Below, one piece after another: positions 1 through 6,798 of a DNA stretch of 7,013 nucleotides (within the stretch, counting starts at the first letter, position 1; the number at the start of each line of letters is the position of its first letter). This DNA comes from Flavobacteriales bacterium (GTDB lineage: Bacteria > Bacteroidota > Bacteroidia > Flavobacteriales > Flavobacteriaceae), in assembly GCA_003229235.1 (NCBI GenBank), contig QIIH01000009.1:1-7013 (forward strand). Reading direction: 5' to 3'. The notes under the pieces are model-generated. The model was not told the DNA's origin. It saw only the letters and a list, made by a program, of their open reading frames with translations, and ran no database searches. Made by a program: the position numbers and the translations under genes.

Positions 1-342
1 ATATATTACGCCTTCAACGATGGCAAACACACTTACTAACCCGTTTAAAATACCGAAGCTTAAAAAAGCTAAAACCAATGAAGCGACCAACATGAGAGCA
101 CCTTCTCGATTATAGCCTAATATAAATTTATGAACCCCAAAACTACCAACGATAATTGCCAAAATACCAACCAGCACCTTTTTGTTGTCCTTTGTAGATC
201 TTACCTCGTTCCAGCTTTCTCTGATGTTTTTTGCTGCATCTTTTGCTGTATCACTAGCTTCCCCAGCCGCTTCTTTTGCTGCGTCGGCAGCAGTATTAAA
301 ACCATCTTTTAAATCGTCACCAAAATTATTATCATCGCTCAT
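1..342 (-). CDS. TM2 domain-containing membrane protein (3' end cut by window edge)
   Basis: Reading the minus strand from the ATG at 342 gives 114 uninterrupted codons to the window edge, so the C-terminus is missing. Residues 1-16 are acidic and polar. Residues 17-38 are Ala/Lys/Glu/Asp-rich and form two 11-residue units resembling LEA group 3 repeats. Residues about 51-114 match the TM2 domain: a basic DNKK lead-in, a first hydrophobic helix (about 56-70), the signature GSFGVHKFILG (66-76), then a second hydrophobic stretch (about 82-112) containing VEGVIY. TM2 proteins are small inner-membrane proteins with two helices, mostly of unknown function in bacteria, so no reaction can be assigned. 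The gene is 40 bp downstream of the VOC gene on the same strand and may be the last member of that operon or start its own transcript; a poor TAAATTTA match upstream does not decide this. The start is supported by the polar N-terminus beginning exactly at this ATG. Confidence 0.85.
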   Translation of the reverse strand, partial: MSDDNNFGDDLKDGFNTAADAAKEAAGEASDTAKDAAKNIRESWNEVRSTKDNKKVLVGILAIIVGSFGVHKFILGYNREGALMLVASLVLAFLSFGILNGLVSVFAIVEGVIY

Positions 343-382
343 AGTGTCTGTTTTAAATTTACTATATAAAAGTAATCAAAAT

Positions 383-769
383 TTATAAAAATTCGCTGTC
401 TATAGGTTCCCAGAGTTCTATTTTGTTTCCTTCCGGGTCGAGTATCCAGCCAAATTTGCCGTATTCATATTCTTCTACCTTGCCAACTACAGTAACACCT
501 TCTTCTTTAAGAACTGCGAGTAGTTTGTGTAAATTTTCGACGCGAAAATTCATCATAAATTGTTTCTCACTTGGCTTAAAATATTGTGTGTCTTCTTTAA
601 AGGGGCTCCATTGAGTAGAACATTTGTTACCCTGTTCGTCCTTCCACCAGAAAGTACATCCATAGGCATCTGTGTTTAGTCCTAAATGGTTTTTGTACCA
701 GTCTTTGATCGCATCTGGGTCTTTCGTTTTAAAGAAAAACCCTCCTATCCCTGTTACTCTATTTTTCAT
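383..769 (-). CDS. VOC (glyoxalase/bleomycin-resistance fold) family protein
   Basis: This 128-residue protein has the size of a single-domain vicinal-oxygen-chelate protein built from two beta-alpha-beta3 modules (about residues 4-55 and 70-122). Diagnostic parts are the first strand and helix, with KDPDAIKDWYKNHLG (16-30), and the C-terminal DPEGNKIELWEP (111-122), where Glu118 is the usual metal-ligand Glu. At the first-strand position where many VOC enzymes have a metal-binding His or Gln, this protein has Gly (VTGIGGFFF), so a glyoxalase I-type metal site is doubtful. The family includes lyases, dioxygenases and binding proteins, and the substrate here is unknown. Its ATG overlaps the stop of the upstream dehydrogenase gene by 4 bp (ATGA), which implies translational coupling and a related role, possibly on a reactive carbonyl or hydroxyacid. 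The family call is firm and the function open. Confidence 0.88.
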   Translation of the reverse strand: MKNRVTGIGGFFFKTKDPDAIKDWYKNHLGLNTDAYGCTFWWKDEQGNKCSTQWSPFKEDTQYFKPSEKQFMMNFRVENLHKLLAVLKEEGVTVVGKVEEYEYGKFGWILDPEGNKIELWEPIDSEFL

Positions 770-1710
770 ATGTCGCTAAATTTGGAAAGAATCTTATCTA
801 CTATTGTCTGTGCTAGTTTACGCCTACTTTCTATAGTCCAACCAGCAATATGCGGGCTTAAAATTACATTGTTAAAACTCATGAGTTGGGAAAGAGCCAA
901 AGGTATTTTGTCTTTTTTAAAAAGAGTTTCGAACGAACTTTTTTCGTATTCTAAAACATCGAGACCGGCGCCCAAGACTTTACCAGATTTAAGCGCGGCG
1001 ACAAGATCGGATGTCACTACACTTTTACCTCGAGCAGTATTAATAAAGTAAAATGGTTCGCTAAATGAGTTGATAAACCTAGCATCTATCATTTTGTCTG
1101 TAAGAGGCGTCCAAGGCGTGTGTAAACTTAGTACTTGAGCCTCTTTTTTAAGGGTTTCTAGCGAAACTTGCGTAGCATTTTTGTCGCCTACATTTTCTTT
1201 AATATCGTAACAAATCACCTTGCAATCAAAGCCTTGCAGTCTTTTAGCAAATGCTTTACCCATATGGCCATATCCAATAATTGCTATAGTTTTTCCTTCT
1301 ATTTCTGAACCACGATTTTGTTCGCGATTCCAATTGCCTGTTCTTACTTGAGTATTTGCTGATAGTAAATTATTAGTGAGCGCTAAGAGCATTCCTAAAG
1401 CATGTTCGCCTACGGCAGAACGATTCCCTTCCGGAGCAGAAAACAATGCAACACCAAGTTCAGTTGCTGCTTTGGTATCTATACTCTCTAAACCGGCGCC
1501 TACACGCGCGATAAATTTTAAATTTTTGGCTGCCTTTAAAAAAGCTTCATCGATGGTAATCCGGCTTCTTACAACGATTCCGTGATAGGGAGCAATTTTA
1601 GCTAAAACTTGATCGTAATTACTAGTAAAATCCTGATCGTTTTTAAATCCTGCAGCGTTGAGTTGCTCAAGAAGCAACGGATGATTATTATCTAAGTGCA
1701 GAATTTTCAT
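766..1710 (-). CDS. D-2-hydroxyacid dehydrogenase, NAD-binding (SerA/GyaR-like, no ACT domain)
   Basis: The 314-residue product has the layout of NAD(P)-dependent D-2-hydroxyacid dehydrogenases: an N-terminal substrate domain, a Rossmann domain (about 105-290) and a short C-terminal return to the first domain. Visible motifs are the dinucleotide loop GYGHMG (146-151) followed by Asp169 at the end of the next strand, which favours NAD over NADP; NTARG with the substrate-binding Arg227; the catalytic Glu in LDVLE (Glu254); and the catalytic His287 in SPHIAGWT. Residues PEGNRSAVGEH (93-103) lead into the Rossmann domain as in phosphoglycerate dehydrogenases. Canonical SerA is about 400 residues or longer with a C-terminal ACT domain. 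That domain is absent, so serine feedback of the ACT type is not expected, and the substrate may be 3-phosphoglycerate, hydroxypyruvate, glyoxylate or another 2-ketoacid. It starts 5 bp after the cupin stop and overlaps the VOC gene by 4 bp. Confidence 0.92.
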   Translation of the reverse strand: MKILHLDNNHPLLLEQLNAAGFKNDQDFTSNYDQVLAKIAPYHGIVVRSRITIDEAFLKAAKNLKFIARVGAGLESIDTKAATELGVALFSAPEGNRSAVGEHALGMLLALTNNLLSANTQVRTGNWNREQNRGSEIEGKTIAIIGYGHMGKAFAKRLQGFDCKVICYDIKENVGDKNATQVSLETLKKEAQVLSLHTPWTPLTDKMIDARFINSFSEPFYFINTARGKSVVTSDLVAALKSGKVLGAGLDVLEYEKSSFETLFKKDKIPLALSQLMSFNNVILSPHIAGWTIESRRKLAQTIVDKILSKFSDI

Positions 1711-1715
1711 TCGTT

Positions 1716-2081
1716 CTATATTTCTGGATAATTGGTTTGGGTTTTCTCATGGATTACCTCCCCAGTGTGCTTTGCACTCAATTTTTCGAACAACAATAAA
1801 TGTACCTCTTGATTGTTTTGTGTCTTCGGGAAGTGTTCTACACCTTTTGGGACTACTATGATTTCACCTTCGTTTACAATTTCTACGCGATCTCTAAAAT
1901 GCATCTCTAAAGTTCCCTTTTGAACCATAAATAGTTCGTCTTCATCTGGGTGTGAATGCCACACAAATTCGCCCTTAATTTTAGCCAAGATAACTTGCAT
2001 ATCATCTACAGTTGCGATTCTTCTAGGATGCCAGTGATCTGAAAATAGGTCAAACTTTTCGGCAAGATTTATTGGTGTCAT
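1716..2081 (-). CDS. Small single-domain cupin protein
   Basis: This 121-residue protein carries both cupin motifs almost to consensus. Motif 1 is G37 followed by WHSHPDEDELFMVQKG, giving metal ligands His42, His44 and Glu49 and closing Gly56. Motif 2 is GEIIVVPKGVEH (72-83), giving the fourth ligand His83. A full His-His-Glu-His set means it very probably binds a divalent metal (Fe, Mn, Zn or Ni). No signal peptide is visible, so it should be cytoplasmic. Small cupins act as dioxygenases, isomerases, sugar-modifying enzymes or ligand sensors, and the sequence does not tell which. It has no DNA-binding domain, so it is not a regulator by itself. It lies 7 bp after the thioesterase gene and 5 bp before the dehydrogenase gene, so it is probably co-expressed with both. 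Confidence 0.9.
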   Translation of the reverse strand: MTPINLAEKFDLFSDHWHPRRIATVDDMQVILAKIKGEFVWHSHPDEDELFMVQKGTLEMHFRDRVEIVNEGEIIVVPKGVEHFPKTQNNQEVHLLLFEKLSAKHTGEVIHEKTQTNYPEI

Positions 2082-2088
2082 AATTTAT

Positions 2089-2487
2089 TTAATATTCAAA
2101 CAAAGTACGAATTTCGTCTGTAATTTTAATAGGTTTTTGAGTACTAGTGTTTAGCAAGCACCAGGTAGTTTTGGCATGCATTATTAGCTTGGCATCTTTT
2201 ATGCGAGAAATTTCAAAGCTTCGTTCGCTGCGCACGCCTTCGTTTTTACTCACCCAAGTTTTTAATTGTAGCTGTTCGCCTAAAAAGGTTGCTGCTTTAT
2301 AATGTACGTCATGGTGTAGTACATACCAGATGTATTGCTCACGCATGGTCTCTGTGCTTCTTTTTTGCCAATGTTGGGTGGCAGCCTCCATGCACCATTG
2401 CAAATAAGCTAAGTTGTTTACATGATTGCGGTCGTCGATTACCTCTTGGGTAACAGTAATATCGACAGTAAATATTTCGGGAGTCAA
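2089..2487 (-). CDS. Acyl-CoA/acyl-ACP thioesterase, hotdog fold (4HBT/YbgC-like)
   Basis: The 132-residue product is the normal size for a single hotdog domain. The active-site signature is clear near the N-terminus: DDRNHVNNLAYLQW (18-31), the Asp-x-x-x-His-x-Asn-Asn-x-x-Tyr pattern of 4-hydroxybenzoyl-CoA thioesterase/YbgC-like and FatA-like enzymes, with Asp18 or Asp19 the likely catalytic acid. The strand around VLHHDVHYKAATFLGEQL (56-73) and the later EGVRSERSFEISR (83-95) fit the central hotdog strands. It should hydrolyse acyl-CoA or acyl-ACP thioesters in the cytoplasm; chain length and carrier cannot be read from sequence. Its ATG overlaps the mgtE stop by 4 bp (ATGA), which points to coupled translation rather than shared function. 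It ends 7 bp before the cupin gene. Confidence 0.9.
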   Translation of the reverse strand: MTPEIFTVDITVTQEVIDDRNHVNNLAYLQWCMEAATQHWQKRSTETMREQYIWYVLHHDVHYKAATFLGEQLQLKTWVSKNEGVRSERSFEISRIKDAKLIMHAKTTWCLLNTSTQKPIKITDEIRTLFEY

Positions 2488-3839
2488 AACTGAAGGATTA
2501 GCTTCGAGATATAGAAGAATAAAAAGATACCAAAAATGTCGTTACTGGTTGTGATAAAAGGGCCTGTTGCAATCGCTGGGTCGATGCCGCGTTTGTCCAG
2601 AATTATAGGTACAAAGGTTCCGATTAAGGCAGCAATAATAATTACCGTGAGCATCGAAAGGGCAATAGTGAGGCTAAACGCAATGTCGTAGTTCATTATA
2701 AAACCGAATATAATCACAAGAGCACCTAATGCGAGCCCGTTTATTAGGCTTAACCCGACTTCTTTAATCAATCTGCTCAACAAACTTCCTTTTACGATAT
2801 CGTTGGCCAAACCTTGCACAATAATCGCACTAGATTGTACCCCAACATTTCCTGCCATTGCCGCAATTAAGGGCGTAAAGAAGAATAGGCGTTTTACCTG
2901 AGGGTCGTCCATTAATTCTCCGAAGTCTTCTAGAATAAAAACACTGGCCAATCCTCCAAAAAGCCCTAAAACTAACCAAGGTAAGCGCGCTTTGGTGAGT
3001 TGAAAAATGGAGTCATCGGCTTCTACCTCTTGGGTAATTCCTGCCGCGAGTTGATAATCTTTCTCTGCTTCGTCTTTTATATAATCTACAATATCATCTA
3101 TCGTTACACGCCCCAATAGTATACCATTGTGGTCTACAACTGGTAGTGCTTCTAGATCGTATTTTTGCATGATTCTGGCTACTTCATCGCCATCTGTATT
3201 CACGGTAACGGAGTCTACCTTATCGATGTAAATCTCTGAGATTTGTGTTCTTTCGGTGGCCGTTAAAAGATCTTTTAGCGACAAACGCCCTATTAGCTTC
3301 CCTTCTTTGTCGGTCACATAAATAGAATGTACACGAGTCACGTTTTTGGCCTGATCGCGCATCTCTCTTACGCAGCCTGCGACTGTCCAATCTTCCATTA
3401 CTTGAACTAGTTCTTTTGCCATTAATCCACCCGCACTATCGTCCTCATAAGTAAGGAGTTCTAAGATCTCTTCGGCATGCTTTTCGTCGTCGATATTATC
3501 GATTACTTCTTGCTGAATTCCTTCGTCCAGTTCGGCCACAACATCTGCGGCATCATCGGTTTTCATCTCGTCGAGTTCTTCGGCGATTTCTTCTGGGGAG
3601 AGATTGTCTAAAAGACGCTCACGAACATCTTCGTCCAGCTCCATAATGGCGTCCGAAGTTGTTTCACTATCGAGTAATTTTATAAGGTAAGTGGCCTGCT
3701 TAGTATCTAATTGGTCCAGAAACTCTGCCAAGTCGGCAAAGTGATACTCTTCAAACAATTTAACCAGCTCCTTATCGTTCTGCTGACCAATAAATTGTTC
3801 AACCTGAGAGACCAGTTCATCTGTTATCTGAAATGCCAT
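2484..3839 (-). CDS. mgtE: Magnesium transporter/channel MgtE
   Basis: The 451-residue length and domain order are those of MgtE: a cytoplasmic superhelical N domain (about 5-135, with an extremely acidic 62-135), a CBS pair (about 137-198 and 200-258), a plug-helix region (about 260-285) and a five-helix pore domain (about 287-449). Pore signatures include AGNVGVQSS (329-337) and [13 protein letters not shown] (425-437). Asp434 aligns with the selectivity-filter Asp432 of the Thermus thermophilus protein. It mediates Mg2+ uptake across the inner membrane as a dimer; in studied homologues the N and CBS domains bind Mg2+ and close the pore when Mg2+ is high. The gene overlaps the end of rsmA by 23 bp, leaving no space for its own leader or M-box riboswitch, so control is probably by gating plus operon-level expression. 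The ATG at 3839 is preferred because residues 1-20 already look like the N domain. Confidence 0.97.
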   Translation of the reverse strand: MAFQITDELVSQVEQFIGQQNDKELVKLFEEYHFADLAEFLDQLDTKQATYLIKLLDSETTSDAIMELDEDVRERLLDNLSPEEIAEELDEMKTDDAADVVAELDEGIQQEVIDNIDDEKHAEEILELLTYEDDSAGGLMAKELVQVMEDWTVAGCVREMRDQAKNVTRVHSIYVTDKEGKLIGRLSLKDLLTATERTQISEIYIDKVDSVTVNTDGDEVARIMQKYDLEALPVVDHNGILLGRVTIDDIVDYIKDEAEKDYQLAAGITQEVEADDSIFQLTKARLPWLVLGLFGGLASVFILEDFGELMDDPQVKRLFFFTPLIAAMAGNVGVQSSAIIVQGLANDIVKGSLLSRLIKEVGLSLINGLALGALVIIFGFIMNYDIAFSLTIALSMLTVIIIAALIGTFVPIILDKRGIDPAIATGPFITTSNDIFGIFLFFYISKLILQF

Positions 3840-4614
3840 CCTTCTCTAGTTTTTGAGTGAGTTCCACAAATTTCGATACGGATAATTGTTCCGGGCGAAG
3901 CCCAAAGATACTATCTTCTTTCAATTTATCACTTAAATCAAAAGATTTTAAGCTGTTGCGTAAGGTCTTGCGACGTTGATTAAAACTGGTCTTGACGACT
4001 CTAAAGAAAAAGGCTTCGTCGCAGTCTAATTTAAAATTTTCTTTTCGTGTTAACCTCAAAACACCACTTTCTACTTTTGGAGGAGGATTAAAAACACTAG
4101 GAGGTACTGTAAAAAGATATTCAGCAGTGTAAAATGCCTGGGTGAGAACAGATAATATTCCGTACACTTTGCTGCCTTCTTTATGACAAATACGTTGCGC
4201 GACTTCTTTCTGGAACATCCCACTAAACTCTGGAATTAAATGGCGCAATTCTAAGGTCCTAAAAACGATTTGTGTAGAGATATTATATGGGTAATTCCCA
4301 ATAACAGCAAACGAACCGCCGCCGGTAATTTCGGGCAAATTGGCTTTTAAAAAATCGGCTTCAACTATGTCTATCTTTTCGTTATTAAGGTCGTTTAAAA
4401 AATGTGTTTTCAAATAATCGATCGACTCAGGATCGATATCCATAGCGATTACTTTTTTATTTTTTTCTAACAGATATTGAGTGAGCACACCCATTCCTGG
4501 GCCAACTTCTACAATGGTATCGTACCCTTTAAATGAGAGTGTATTGCCAATTTTAGCTGCGATGTTTAAATCGGTTAAAAAGTGCTGCCCTAGATGCTTT
4601 TTTGGTGATACCAT
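3817..4614 (-). CDS. rsmA: 16S rRNA (adenine1518-N6/adenine1519-N6)-dimethyltransferase RsmA/KsgA
   Basis: This enzyme uses S-adenosylmethionine to dimethylate two adjacent adenines in the 3'-terminal hairpin of 16S rRNA late in 30S assembly; its loss confers kasugamycin resistance in studied species. The 265-residue length is normal. Visible motifs in order are [11 protein letters not shown] (5-15), SAM motif I with VEVGPGMG (35-42), the acidic residues MDID (58-61) and EAD (85-87), catalytic motif IV NYPYNIS (107-113), FQKEVAQR (134-141), [14 protein letters not shown] (170-183) and the C-terminal [12 protein letters not shown] (211-222). Tyr replaces the Leu of the E. coli NLPY motif, a conservative change. 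The gene starts 2 bp after the DUF4286 stop and overlaps mgtE by 23 bp. The ATG at 4614 is the natural start because family homology begins within six residues of it. Confidence 0.97.
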   Translation of the reverse strand: MVSPKKHLGQHFLTDLNIAAKIGNTLSFKGYDTIVEVGPGMGVLTQYLLEKNKKVIAMDIDPESIDYLKTHFLNDLNNEKIDIVEADFLKANLPEITGGGSFAVIGNYPYNISTQIVFRTLELRHLIPEFSGMFQKEVAQRICHKEGSKVYGILSVLTQAFYTAEYLFTVPPSVFNPPPKVESGVLRLTRKENFKLDCDEAFFFRVVKTSFNQRRKTLRNSLKSFDLSDKLKEDSIFGLRPEQLSVSKFVELTQKLEKDGISDNR

Positions 4615-4616
4615 GT

Positions 4617-4925
4617 TTAGTGTTCGCTTATAATTTCAAGCTCGGTTCTAAATGCAATAAACTTGCCTTCAAAGGCTTTACTCTGAGCTCTTAGAGTGGG
4701 CGCATCTTCTTTATAATAGTTGTCTAAATGTTCTCGACTTTTAGCCGTGTATTGCACCGAGTAAGTCTCGCCACCCGTTTCTTCTTGGACCAAGACTTTG
4801 GTGAGCAGGGCCTTTTCGAATTTTGCGGTTGCTAACATGGCAGGAATATGTTCTTTGCGCATCCATTCTAACCAGGGTTGCTTTATCTCAAGATCGATGT
4901 TGATGGTAACGTTGTAAATTATCAT
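4617..4925 (-). CDS. DUF4286 family protein
   Basis: The 102-residue product matches the small cytoplasmic DUF4286 family as I know it from Bacteroidota: it starts [11 protein letters not shown], continues with [14 protein letters not shown] (18-31), and has YSVQYTAKS (55-63) and a C-terminal strand [11 protein letters not shown] (89-99). The beta-alpha-beta pattern and the helix [11 protein letters not shown] resemble ferredoxin-like dimeric alpha/beta-barrel proteins, a fold guess from pattern alone. No catalytic residues can be named and there is no signal peptide or membrane helix. It sits 19 bp after the TPR gene and only 2 bp before rsmA, so its translation is probably coupled to that of the rRNA methyltransferase. 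A role in ribosome maturation is possible but is inference from position only. Confidence 0.88.
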   Translation of the reverse strand: MIIYNVTINIDLEIKQPWLEWMRKEHIPAMLATAKFEKALLTKVLVQEETGGETYSVQYTAKSREHLDNYYKEDAPTLRAQSKAFEGKFIAFRTELEIISEH

Positions 4926-4944
4926 GTAGGTAGTGGGAAAAGCA

Positions 4945-6720
4945 TTAATTTATATCGTCTCCACGTAAGTTACGATATCTTTTTCTGGCGTCGACAAAAT
5001 ATATGCTATCGGCAAAATCGAACACAATCTGCTCGTAAAATTCTCGCGCCTTTTCGGGTTGTGCCAATTTAAAATCGTACAAACGGGCTAAATGATAAAC
5101 GGCATCATCTGCTATAATGTCTTGCCTAAATGTCTCAACTATTTTGAGATAATTGGCTTCGGCTGCACTATAATTTTCTGTAAGCTCATAAAGTTGGGCT
5201 TGCTTGTAAAGTGCTTCGTCTTCGATTGATTCGCCTTTGTGGTCGTTTAAAATACCATCTAAAAGGGCGATAGCCTCGGCATTTTTGCGCTGTACCCCTA
5301 GCAAATCTGCTTTAGCATATTTTTTTAAAGCGGTTTGAGTACTGTCTTCTACAGAATTGTCTGAGATAAGTAGGCTCAATTCCATCGCATCGTTGGCTAT
5401 AAGCTGTGATGTCGATTTTTTAAGAACGTCTAACTGAATTTGAGACCATTTAAAATCGCCTTTAAAATAACTAGTTCGCGCTACTTTAAAACGTGCTTTT
5501 TGAGCGAGTACATTGCCCTCTACTTTCTTCTGAATTTGAGAATAGTAAATTAACGCCTGATTAAATTTTTCTGTAAACACCAGAATATCTGCTAATTCCA
5601 TTTTAACACGAGATTCTTGAAAACGATTTAACTTCTTTTTTAAAAGTGCTTTAAGGTTCTCTATTGCCTCATCAGTCTTGGCCATAGAGAAAGCCAAATA
5701 ATGATTATAATCTATTTGCAGGGTATGTGTATTGGTTCCTAGACCATAGGTTTCGAATAATGCATTAAAGGCATTTACAATTTTCTGGGGATTAGATTCT
5801 GTTTTAATCAAAATCGCCATGCGTTGTCTGTGGGCTTCAAGTTGTTCTTGTTCTATTTCGCTCATCTCAATGGCATACTCATAAATATCGATTGCCATTT
5901 CGTACTGCTCAGCCTCTGTAACAATGCCGGCAAGTTCGATTATATGATCTAAAGTAGAAGAGTCTCTTTTAAAAATTGCTTTTTCTTGCGCAAAGGCCTT
6001 TTTATATTCGCCTTGTTGTACAAATAGCCAACTGAGTAATTCATTATATACCAGCTTAGGGTCCTGTTGTGACCGCTTAATAAGTATCTTTTTTAAAATT
6101 TGATTTGCCTCGTTATCGGGATCATCAGATATGTATTGTTCAAAATTTCGCTTGGTAAAGCTGTTATATTTGGGCCTTTTGACAAGGGCATCTATATATT
6201 TGGTAAACATGTTTTTAAACGCTCCCATTTCGCCATAAATTCTGGCCAACTGAAAATTAAAATCGGCGTTAGGCGAGAGTTCCATTCCACGCTCATACGA
6301 TTTAACCGCCCATTCGAGCAGGCCGTATTTGTCAAAATTATCGCCAATAAATAGAGCATAATTTGGACGTATCTCAATGCCCTGATATGCTAGATTATAA
6401 TAATGCTGAGCATCCTGGTCTAACCCTTGTAGTTGGTAATTGTAGCCAAGTTCGATAAAGAGTTGCGGCGGCGAAGCTTTGCCACTTACTTTATCCAGTA
6501 GCAGGCTTTGAGCAATATCATATTGCTCTAACTGTTGGTGCGTTGCTACTAATGCATTAAAAATATCGAGACGTCTAGGGTTTTTGTCGTAGATACTTTG
6601 ATAAATTCTTAAGGCTTTATCGTATGAGCCTTCTTCGTAATATCTTTTAGCCAAAGCGTCGATCTGCCCAAAAGAAATTTGAGCAACTAACAAACATATA
6701 ATAAACCACAGCGAACGCAT
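4945..6720 (-). CDS. Secreted tetratricopeptide-repeat protein
   Basis: The 591-residue protein starts with a Sec signal peptide: MR, a hydrophobic core (about 4-14) and SFGQ (16-19), with cleavage likely after Gly18 or nearby. Cys9 lies inside the hydrophobic core and is not in a lipobox, so it is probably not a lipoprotein but soluble in the periplasm or bound to a membrane complex. The mature part is almost entirely helical pairs of TPR type, for example YYEEGSYDKALRIYQ (27-41), YGLLEWAVKSYERGMELSP (132-150), EQYEMAIDIYEYAIEMS (271-287), AEAIALLDGILNDH (481-494), ENYSAAEANYLKIVETF (515-531) and PEKAREFYEQIVFDF (555-569). The closing DARKRYRNLRG (577-587) is of the kind seen in BamD/YbgF-like repeat proteins. 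TPR arrays bind proteins, so an envelope scaffold is plausible; the partner is unknown. It is the first gene after the 114-bp gap and probably opens the operon. The Met at 6720 is chosen because the signal peptide begins there. Confidence 0.9.
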   Translation of the reverse strand: MRSLWFIICLLVAQISFGQIDALAKRYYEEGSYDKALRIYQSIYDKNPRRLDIFNALVATHQQLEQYDIAQSLLLDKVSGKASPPQLFIELGYNYQLQGLDQDAQHYYNLAYQGIEIRPNYALFIGDNFDKYGLLEWAVKSYERGMELSPNADFNFQLARIYGEMGAFKNMFTKYIDALVKRPKYNSFTKRNFEQYISDDPDNEANQILKKILIKRSQQDPKLVYNELLSWLFVQQGEYKKAFAQEKAIFKRDSSTLDHIIELAGIVTEAEQYEMAIDIYEYAIEMSEIEQEQLEAHRQRMAILIKTESNPQKIVNAFNALFETYGLGTNTHTLQIDYNHYLAFSMAKTDEAIENLKALLKKKLNRFQESRVKMELADILVFTEKFNQALIYYSQIQKKVEGNVLAQKARFKVARTSYFKGDFKWSQIQLDVLKKSTSQLIANDAMELSLLISDNSVEDSTQTALKKYAKADLLGVQRKNAEAIALLDGILNDHKGESIEDEALYKQAQLYELTENYSAAEANYLKIVETFRQDIIADDAVYHLARLYDFKLAQPEKAREFYEQIVFDFADSIYFVDARKRYRNLRGDDIN

Positions 6721-6790
6721 AGGGTAAAGATAGTATTTGATTTCTTAAACCTAAGTTAAGGAGTCTCAAAAAACGAGCCGTAAATTATCT

Positions 6791-6798
6791 CAAAATTA
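6791..6798 (-). promoter_or_regulatory. Candidate Bacteroidota -7 promoter element upstream of the TPR gene
   Basis: The minus strand reads TAATTTTG here, an exact match to the TAnnTTTG -7 element of the Bacteroidota housekeeping sigma factor. It lies about 70 bp upstream of the TPR start codon, in the only gap over 100 bp in the window, which would give a leader of roughly 60-65 nt. No good TTG -33 element is found at the usual spacing (the nearest is TTC, 22 bp away), so the call is tentative. Confidence 0.33.

Noticed and set aside
343..382. Promoter for the TM2 gene (TTTTG and TAAATTTA on the minus strand)
   Set aside because: The -7-like box has a mismatch at the conserved last base, and the spacing to the TTG (about 15 bp) is shorter than usual; an AT-rich 40-bp gap gives such matches by chance.
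130..614. Open frames on the plus strand (130-312, 182-388, 423-614)
   Set aside because: They run antisense to the TM2 and VOC genes, whose minus-strand frames carry clear family motifs. The plus-strand translations are Ser/Phe/Cys-rich with no recognisable domain.
686..1585. Plus-strand frames opposite the VOC and dehydrogenase genes (686-1051, 1376-1585)
   Set aside because: They are antisense to conserved coding sequence with intact catalytic motifs; the peptides resemble no known family.
3837..3850. AAGG just before the mgtE start as a Shine-Dalgarno sequence
   Set aside because: It touches the ATG with no spacer, so it could not function as one, and Bacteroidota rarely use Shine-Dalgarno pairing; it is part of the rsmA coding sequence.
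4448..4470. A7 and A6 runs in rsmA as a programmed frameshift site
   Set aside because: The runs encode a Lys/Asn-rich turn (EKNKK), the frame continues intact through all later RsmA motifs, and no stimulatory structure is evident.
4878..6377. Frames overlapping the DUF4286 and TPR genes (4878-5072 plus, 6100-6354 plus, 6192-6377 minus)
   Set aside because: Shadows of the TPR and DUF4286 genes in other frames. The minus-strand one has a lipoprotein-like start (LTNTACSN), but it lies wholly inside the TPR gene with no sign of independent expression.
6725..6775. Possible terminator hairpin after serS (GGCTC...GAG pairing near the T6 run on the minus strand)
   Set aside because: Only three contiguous base pairs form before a mismatch, and the T-run is in the loop rather than after the stem.
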